DNA from: Bacteroidota bacterium
Lineage (GTDB): Bacteria; Bacteroidota; Bacteroidia; Bacteroidales; Prolixibacteraceae
Assembly: GCA_030706665.1 (NCBI GenBank)
Contig: JAUZOB010000179.1
Span: forward strand, 1 to 6,756
Reading direction: 5' to 3'
Length of the DNA: 6,756 nt
In this document: positions 1-4,051 of the stretch, in pieces
How positions within the stretch are numbered: position 1 is the first letter of the stretch
How the letters are laid out: each line of letters opens with the position of its first letter
The notes under the pieces: model-generated
The model's input: only the letters and a program-made list of their open reading frames with translations
Database searches by the model: none
What the model was told of the DNA's origin: nothing
Position numbers and translations under genes: made by a program

Positions 1-271
1 CCATTTCTGTTAATTCATATTCCACCTTGGGAGGAATTTGCGGATAGATAGTTCTTGTTAATAATCCGTCTGCTTCTAAAGTACGAAGTGTAACGGTGAG
101 CATTTTCTGCGAGATATCATTGATTGCATTGTTTAATTCATTAAAACGCATTTTACCGTTCTTGCCCAGGGTAATAATGACCAGTATTGACCATTTATCT
201 CCAAATCGGTCGAGTATATTTCGGATAGGACAAAATTCAGTAACTGATTTTTTTTCAATTTCTTTTTTCAT
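1..271 (-). CDS. HxlR-family winged-helix transcriptional regulator (C-terminus cut by window edge)
   Basis: The minus strand from the ATG at 271 reads 90 codons without a stop and runs off the left edge. The product starts MKKEIEKKSVTEFCPIRNIL and continues with DRFGDKWSIL, a recognition-helix stretch containing MRFNELN and DISQKMLTVTLRTLE, then a wing containing PPKVEYELTE. This order is diagnostic of the HxlR/DUF24 (MarR-like) family, whose members are about 100-120 residues, so perhaps 15-30 residues are missing. Cys14 in the FCP motif matches the conserved N-terminal cysteine that YodB/HypR-type relatives use to sense electrophiles or disulfide stress. An upstream ATG at 279 is out of frame, so 271 is the only sensible start. 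It is divergent from an NAD(P)-binding oxidoreductase, which is its probable target, with autoregulation likely. Family assignment is firm; ligand and target are inferred. Confidence 0.93.
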   Translation of the reverse strand, partial: MKKEIEKKSVTEFCPIRNILDRFGDKWSILVIITLGKNGKMRFNELNNAINDISQKMLTVTLRTLEADGLLTRTIYPQIPPKVEYELTEM

Positions 272-297
272 GATATCATCTTGAATTTCAATTTTAG

Positions 298-311
298 TTA
301 CCTTTAAGTAA
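298..311. promoter_or_regulatory. Second candidate operator in the HxlR leader (TTAC-N6-GTAA)
   Basis: TTAC (298-301) and GTAA (308-311) form a perfect short inverted repeat within the predicted untranslated leader of the HxlR gene. The pentamer TTACC that begins it recurs at 350-354 and 357-361, and inverted (GGTAA) at 394-398, so it may be a half-site. A site here would fit autorepression. The arms are only 4 bp, so chance is a serious alternative. Confidence 0.28.
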
Positions 312-344
312 GCATCTTACAATTTAGTGCCTTCTTGTAGGAGA

Positions 345-375
345 CAAAGTTACCATTTACCTTTGACTCTCCAAA
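345..375 (-). promoter_or_regulatory. Putative Bacteroidetes-type promoter of the HxlR gene
   Basis: On the minus strand TTTG (375-372) is followed after 19 bases by TAACTTTG (352-345). This matches the Bacteroides -33 TTTG / -7 TAnnTTTG consensus in sequence and spacing. Transcription would begin near 338-340, giving a leader of about 67-70 nt before the HxlR ATG at 271. It overlaps the candidate promoter for the divergent oxidoreductase. No transcript data support it here. Confidence 0.55.
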
Positions 376-394
376 AGTAACTTAATATACTTTG
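362..394 (+). promoter_or_regulatory. Putative promoter of the oxidoreductase gene
   Basis: TTTG (362-365) is followed after 20 bases by TATACTTTG (386-394), a near match to the Bacteroides -7 element TAnnTTTG with one extra base. The start point would be near 400, giving a leader of roughly 35 nt before the ATG at 437. A weaker alternative lies downstream: TTTG at 391-394 and TAACTTTA at 417-424, with a 22-base spacer and an almost leaderless transcript. The site is interleaved with the promoter of the opposing HxlR gene. Confidence 0.4.
374..393. promoter_or_regulatory. Candidate HxlR operator (inverted repeat AAAGTA-N8-TACTTT)
   Basis: Perfect 6-bp inverted arms AAAGTA (374-379) and TACTTT (388-393) are separated by 8 bases. 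The site covers the -7 region of the oxidoreductase promoter and touches the -33 of the HxlR promoter. HxlR-family dimers bind small palindromes of this kind; the B. subtilis YodB site is described as TACT-N7-AGTA. A flanking pair AAGTTAC (347-353) / GTAACTT (377-383) overlaps it. Position and symmetry support an operator, but binding by this regulator is inferred. Confidence 0.4.
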
Positions 395-436
395 GTAATA
401 AAAACAGTAAATTGTATAACTTTAAAAGAATCTATT

Positions 437-1084
437 ATGAAATTAGCATTAATCGGAGCAAGCGGATTCGTCGGAACACAACTATTAACCGAAGCGCTTC
501 AACGTGGTCATGAAGTGACTACGATTGTCCGGAATCCGGAGAAAGTAAAAATCCAAAATAGTCTGCTCAACTTACAAAAAGCTGACGTAACAAATACCGA
601 TGCTTTAGCAGAGATTCTACGTGGGCATGATATTGTTCTAAATGCCTATAATGCTGGATGGAGCAATCCGAATATTTATGACGATTTTCTGAAAGGTTCG
701 AACAGTATACTTGAAGCAAGCAAAAGGGCAAAAGTGAAACGACTACTGGTAGTAGGAGGAGCAGGAAGCTTATTCATCGCGCCCAACGTGCAACTGGTCG
801 ATACTCCGGAATTCGCTTCATCACCCTATAGACCCGGAGCACTTGCCGCACGCGATTTCCTGAACGTTTTGAAAAAAGAGGAAGCAATAAGCTGGACATT
901 TCTAAGCCCCGCTATTAATCTCTTTCCGGGTGAACGCACCGGACAGTTCCGTCTTGGGAATGACGAGCCCGTTATGAATTCCGAAGGGAAAAGCGAGATT
1001 TCTGTTCAGGACCTGGCAGTAGCCCTGTTGGATGAAGTTGAAAAAGGTCAATTCATCAACAAGCGATTTACGGTCGGTTATTAA
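437..1084 (+). CDS. NAD(P)-binding oxidoreductase, NmrA-like/atypical SDR
   Basis: A 215-residue cytoplasmic protein with a Rossmann fold. It opens with MKLALIGASGFVG, whose GASGFVG (residues 7-13) is the GxxGxxG dinucleotide-binding loop. Arg32 in VRNPEK after the second strand favours NADPH over NADH. Further strands and helices are typical of the NAD(P)H-binding (NmrA-like, COG2910/YwnB-type) group: a GHDIVLNAYNAG segment near 63-74, a KRLLVVGGAGSLF strand near 101-113, and SWTFLSPAINLFPGERTG near 152-169. The Tyr-x-x-x-Lys pair of classical short-chain dehydrogenases is not evident. The length is normal and the C-terminus (FTVGY) looks natural. A TTG 15 codons upstream (392) lies in the promoter-like region, so the ATG at 437 is preferred although no clear Shine-Dalgarno precedes it. 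The divergent HxlR gene suggests induction by redox or electrophile stress. The substrate is unknown. Confidence 0.9.
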   Translation: MKLALIGASGFVGTQLLTEALQRGHEVTTIVRNPEKVKIQNSLLNLQKADVTNTDALAEILRGHDIVLNAYNAGWSNPNIYDDFLKGSNSILEASKRAKVKRLLVVGGAGSLFIAPNVQLVDTPEFASSPYRPGALAARDFLNVLKKEEAISWTFLSPAINLFPGERTGQFRLGNDEPVMNSEGKSEISVQDLAVALLDEVEKGQFINKRFTVGY

Positions 1085-1086
1085 TT

Positions 1087-1167
1087 TTCAAAGAGTATTT
1101 ATCAGACTATACTTCTTTAGAAGATCATCAAATGAAGCTATTCGTGGATCATTTTCAGAAGAAGTAA
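1087..1167 (+). pseudogene. Possible remnant of a gene end (26 codons, protein-like)
   Basis: Just after the oxidoreductase stop, frame 1 reads 26 codons that look like a real protein C-terminus, including EYLSDYTSLEDHQ and MKLFVDHFQKK, then TAA at 1165-1167. There is no plausible start, and the frame differs from that of the preceding gene, whose own C-terminus looks complete. It could be the tail of a deleted downstream gene or simply a chance open frame. I do not recognise the family. Confidence 0.2.
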
Positions 1168-1190
1168 GATTATTTCGGTTTTTATATTAT

Positions 1191-1237
1191 CAAAAATAAG
1201 CCAGGACTTTCATAAAGAAATAGTCCCGGCTTGTTTT
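1191..1237. terminator. Bidirectional intrinsic terminator between converging genes
   Basis: AAGCCAGGACT (1198-1208) pairs with AGTCCCGGCTT (1222-1232), giving 11 positions with one A/C mismatch around a 13-base loop that can pair further (TTTC/GAAA). On the plus strand TTGTTTTG follows; on the minus strand the stem is followed by a T-rich run (TTATTTTTG). It can therefore end both the plus-strand oxidoreductase transcript and the minus-strand ROK transcript. Confidence 0.8.
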
Positions 1238-1260
1238 GCAGTATTCTATTCAATATTTGC

Positions 1261-1278
1261 ATCAATTGATTGTCGACA
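1261..1278. repeat. Two abutting perfect palindromes
   Basis: ATCAATTGAT (1261-1270, 10 bp) is immediately followed by TGTCGACA (1271-1278, 8 bp), and each is perfectly self-complementary. They lie between the terminator and the ROK stop. No function is evident; a protein-binding site or coincidence are both possible. Confidence 0.4.
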
Positions 1279-1378
1279 CATTCATTTCAACCAGATCATT
1301 CAGTCGAATCGAAAGTGAAGGATAAAAGTGTAATATCAGAATTTTCGTGACTTATTGGAGTCAAATTATTTCAATCAT

Positions 1379-2272
1379 TTAACATGGATCAACCAAAGCC
1401 GCAGCTCCGATAAATCCCGCATCATCTCCTAATTCTGCTTTTACAATCCGGAGTGTCTGAGCAGGGACAGGACAAATATACTTTTGCAATTTTTCTTTCA
1501 TCGAAGGGAAGAAGAGTTCCATGGAATTCGCAATTGACCCGCCTATGATCACTATTTCCGGATCGATCAGATTAATTGACCAGGAAAGAGCAAAAGCGAC
1601 AGCTTCGCCAAATTCATCCCATGTTTTTTGAGCGATCGGATCACCCTGTTTTGCTAAAGCTGCTATCTCCACCGCTGAGATCTCTTTTCCGGAAAGCTTC
1701 TTATATATCGAACAAACGCCCCGACCGGAGACATAATCTTCAATGATTCCGTCTTTATAAGGAGAAATCCATATTTCGCCTGCGGTCTCTGTTGCCCCCA
1801 TCAATACTTTCTTATTTAGGACGACCGCGCACCCCAATCCTGTTCCCAATGTAATTCCGAGCACATTGTCAGAGCCTTTCCCTGCCCCCCATATTGCCTC
1901 ACCTAAGATCATTGCATTGGCATCATTATTCATATCAACCGGAAACCCGAATTCGGTTTGTACTGCGTCTTTCAGTGGAAAGAAATCCATGGTGGGCAGA
2001 TTGGGACATTGTAGTATTTTCCCGTTCTTCACATCCAGCGGGCCTGTCACCCCCATCCCTATTCCCCGAATATCTTCTTTGTTTAACTTATTAATTCGGA
2101 TTACTTCACTTATTGATTTAAAAATCCTATTTACGATTTCTTCCCTGGGATCATTTCCACCGGTAGGAATCGTGCAGGTTTGTCCAATTACTTGTCCATG
2201 GGGTGTAACAATCCCGGTTTTTATTTTTGTTCCGCCAATATCGACTCCAATAGCAATTCTCTCTTTTATCAT
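1379..2272 (-). CDS. ROK-family sugar kinase (glucokinase-like), zinc motif absent
   Basis: A 297-residue cytoplasmic protein of normal ROK length, probably an ATP-dependent hexose or amino-sugar kinase. The N-terminal DIGGTK (11-16) is the ATP phosphate loop and GIGMGVTGPLD (71-81) is the next conserved block. NNDANA (115-120) carries the catalytic base Asp117. TLGTGLG (141-147) is the second phosphate motif, and DPEIVIIGGSIA (237-248) and LGDDAGFIGAA (281-291) complete the ASKHA fold. The usual GEIGH segment reads GEIWI (165-169), so the sugar-contacting Glu166 remains while the His is replaced. The CxCGxxGC zinc cluster that normally follows is missing, its place taken by DGIIEDYVSGRG. Some Bacteroidetes ROK proteins share this change, so it is probably a subgroup rather than decay. 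There is no N-terminal helix-turn-helix, so it is not a repressor-type ROK. It lies 81 bp after susD with a terminator between. The exact sugar is unknown. Confidence 0.9.
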   Translation of the reverse strand: MIKERIAIGVDIGGTKIKTGIVTPHGQVIGQTCTIPTGGNDPREEIVNRIFKSISEVIRINKLNKEDIRGIGMGVTGPLDVKNGKILQCPNLPTMDFFPLKDAVQTEFGFPVDMNNDANAMILGEAIWGAGKGSDNVLGITLGTGLGCAVVLNKKVLMGATETAGEIWISPYKDGIIEDYVSGRGVCSIYKKLSGKEISAVEIAALAKQGDPIAQKTWDEFGEAVAFALSWSINLIDPEIVIIGGSIANSMELFFPSMKEKLQKYICPVPAQTLRIVKAELGDDAGFIGAAALVDPC

Positions 2273-2290
2273 AGTTGGTCTGGATGTGTT

Positions 2291-2323
2291 AAAAAAGGAG
2301 TTGCCTTATGCGGACAACTCCTT
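2291..2323 (-). terminator. Intrinsic terminator or attenuator between susD and the ROK gene
   Basis: Read on the minus strand, AAGGAGTTGtCC pairs with GGCAACTCCTT around the loop GCATAA: 11 pairs with one bulged T, followed by a TTTTTT run (2296-2291). This is a textbook rho-independent terminator placed 30 bp after the susD stop. Its U-tract ends only 18 bp before the ROK ATG, which leaves no room for a promoter between them. The ROK gene must therefore be transcribed by read-through, or from a start upstream of the hairpin with the hairpin in its leader. Confidence 0.85.
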
Positions 2324-2345
2324 ATTTATCATTAAAGCAATATTA

Positions 2346-2353
2346 CAAATATA
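2346..2353 (-). promoter_or_regulatory. Possible -7 element for an independent ROK transcript
   Basis: On the minus strand TATATTTG exactly fits the Bacteroides -7 consensus TAnnTTTG and begins immediately after the susD stop codon. The best -33-like TTG (2380-2378) sits 24 bases away, longer than the usual 19-21, so the promoter is uncertain. If used, the start near 2340 would put the hairpin at 2323-2291 inside the ROK 5' leader. Confidence 0.3.
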
Positions 2354-4051
2354 TTATTTATAATTGTCATTTTGTATCAATCCACCATTGGAAAGATCAA
2401 TTTCAGTTTGAGGAATCGGGAATGGCCAGGTTTTATCAGAAACCATTTTCCCTTTATTCCCATACGGAAATTTAGTATTATAGGCATTCATAACGTTTAC
2501 AAAATCGCCCCAACGTAGAAGATCTGTAAATCTCGAGCCTTCCATACCGAGCTCCCAACGGCGTTCGTTTTTTATGGCTTTCATCAAATCGTCTGTAGAT
2601 TTTACAGCCAGATTTGTGTTAAAATAAGTCTCATTTATAGGGATCAAAGTAGCGTCGAATGCTCTTTTAGTTGCGTCAGCATCCTTTTTAGAAGTCGTAA
2701 TAAATGCTCTGCGTCGTACTTCGTTAATCAAATTAGCAACCGTTTGTTTGTCTCCTCCTGTTTTGAGCAATGCTTCTGCATACATCAAGATAACGTCAGC
2801 ATAACGAATGTAATAAGGATGCCAGTCGGTTCTAATATCGCCTAACGAATACCCATTCCGATATTTATCAGGGACAAACGCTTTTCTGCTTTGCTGATAA
2901 TAAGCATTGTCATATCCGGTATAGTTATGAGTAACAAGTTTACCACTTACATCAGGGAAAATATCTCCATTTGAAATGACTGTAAATAATCTTCGTGGAT
3001 CTCTGGGATCAAATGAATCAGCAAAATCTTTGGTCGGGCAATTACCACCCCATCCTCCGACTTCTCCACGGCCAGCATACATAACGGCAGGACAATAGCC
3101 GATACTCATATAGGTTGGGTCATATTTCCTTAAAACAGTGAAAACACATTCTTGGGCAATAGCAACTTTATAAGGGCCGGCGAAATAGTCACCTCTGAAT
3201 AGAATCTGATAATCGGGAACTAATGAGAATTGTTTGCTGTCGTATACCTTCTGAGCTGCATTGAGGGCCAATGTATATTCCGAAGAGGCAGTTCCCTGCA
3301 GCTTCCCTGTTTCCATAAGTCCAGCAAAGAACAAACAGGCACGAGCCTTAAAAGAATATGCCATATATTTAGAGATTCTTCCATATTCTTCTTGTATCGT
3401 ATTGTCCGGAACATTCGGATCATTCAGACAATCATCAATATCTTTAAGAATTTGAGTTCTTAAGTCTTCAATAGGTACTTTAGCAGGTCTGTCTTTGGTT
3501 GCCGGAGTAGCTAAAATCAAGGGTACAGAACCAAAAGTAGTAACCAAATCAAAATAATACCAGGCTCTCAATAATTTGACTTCTGAAATGTATCTTGATT
3601 TTGTCGTTTCTGGAAGTACACTTCCGTCAGCCGCAATCAATTTCGTAGCCTTGGTCAGTCCTTCTATCGCAGAATTACAACGAGAAATTCCGGTATAACG
3701 GCGTGTCCATGTATTTAAAAGCTCGCCATTAGAAGTCAAAGGTTTCCCGGTGGCAACATTCTTAGTATCAATACGGTCATTTGCATCAGAACCACCGGCA
3801 TCCGCATCATCAGTAATATTGGTCCCTATTTCAACTCTGTTGATGCAATAATCCCAGTCACCCCAGGGGATCATATTGGCATAACAATTGGTTACGACTT
3901 TTAATCCGGCATCTGGTGTTTTATAATATCCTTCTTCATCAATTGAAGCATACTGCTTGGGTTCGAGAAAATTATCTGAACATGATACTACAAGGCCCAT
4001 TAGAGGGAGAAGTATCAACAAATAGAATATCTTTTTCATTGTCGTAGTCAT
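2354..4051 (-). CDS. susD: SusD/RagB-family surface glycan-binding lipoprotein
   Basis: A complete 565-residue outer-membrane lipoprotein that captures substrate outside the cell and acts as the lid of its SusC partner. The signal peptide runs from KK at 6-7 through a hydrophobic stretch to the lipobox LVVSC, giving a lipidated Cys24 followed by SDNFLEP. The N-terminal SusD-like domain contains LRAWYYFDLVTTFGSVPLI (161-179), a hallmark TPR helix. The C-terminal RagB/SusD domain shows a RYADVILMYAEALLKTGG helix and NERRWELGMEGSRFTDLLRWG (from about 495). It ends with the typical WPFPIPQTEIDL and a final NDNYK. The chosen ATG at 4051 overlaps the susC stop by one base; a second ATG at 4039 (residue 5, MKKIF) gives an equally good signal peptide. 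The gene sits directly behind susC and is probably cotranscribed and translationally coupled. The symbol is generic; the glycan bound cannot be read from sequence. Confidence 0.95.
   Translation of the reverse strand: MTTTMKKIFYLLILLPLMGLVVSCSDNFLEPKQYASIDEEGYYKTPDAGLKVVTNCYANMIPWGDWDYCINRVEIGTNITDDADAGGSDANDRIDTKNVATGKPLTSNGELLNTWTRRYTGISRCNSAIEGLTKATKLIAADGSVLPETTKSRYISEVKLLRAWYYFDLVTTFGSVPLILATPATKDRPAKVPIEDLRTQILKDIDDCLNDPNVPDNTIQEEYGRISKYMAYSFKARACLFFAGLMETGKLQGTASSEYTLALNAAQKVYDSKQFSLVPDYQILFRGDYFAGPYKVAIAQECVFTVLRKYDPTYMSIGYCPAVMYAGRGEVGGWGGNCPTKDFADSFDPRDPRRLFTVISNGDIFPDVSGKLVTHNYTGYDNAYYQQSRKAFVPDKYRNGYSLGDIRTDWHPYYIRYADVILMYAEALLKTGGDKQTVANLINEVRRRAFITTSKKDADATKRAFDATLIPINETYFNTNLAVKSTDDLMKAIKNERRWELGMEGSRFTDLLRWGDFVNVMNAYNTKFPYGNKGKMVSDKTWPFPIPQTEIDLSNGGLIQNDNYK

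Larger units (their letters stand above)
1085..1378. other. Convergent intergenic region, mostly without genes
   Basis: These 294 bases separate the oxidoreductase from the converging ROK gene. They contain a bidirectional terminator hairpin (1198-1237), the short possible gene remnant at 1087-1167, two abutting perfect palindromes at 1261-1278, and a small hairpin at 1348-1363 (TGACT, loop TATTGG, AGTCA) without a U-tract. I see no convincing full gene, tRNA or mobile-element end in either orientation. Confidence 0.6.

Noticed and set aside
96..284. Plus-strand open frame of 62 codons
   Set aside because: It lies antisense to the HxlR gene, whose family motifs are unmistakable; its own translation has no recognisable features.
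392..436. TTG start extending the oxidoreductase by 15 residues
   Set aside because: The extension lies on the promoter/operator-like sequence and precedes the natural Rossmann start MKLALIGASG; the ATG at 437 is far more likely.
1279..1346. Minus-strand protein-like frame of about 29 codons near the ROK stop
   Set aside because: It is short, has no start codon or family resemblance, and is bounded by stops; most likely chance.
1348..1363. Small hairpin TGACT-TATTGG-AGTCA downstream of the ROK gene as a terminator
   Set aside because: The stem is only 5 bp, AT-containing and has no U-tract on either strand; the hairpin at 1198-1237 is a much better terminator.
1866..2363. Plus-strand frames of 165 and 66 codons
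   Set aside because: They are antisense to the ROK gene, which has intact family motifs through the same stretch; their Ser/Pro/Ile-rich translation looks like a shadow.
3220..3463. Several 64-77 codon frames on both strands inside susD
   Set aside because: These are shadows in other frames of the continuous SusD reading frame, with no start signals or domain features.
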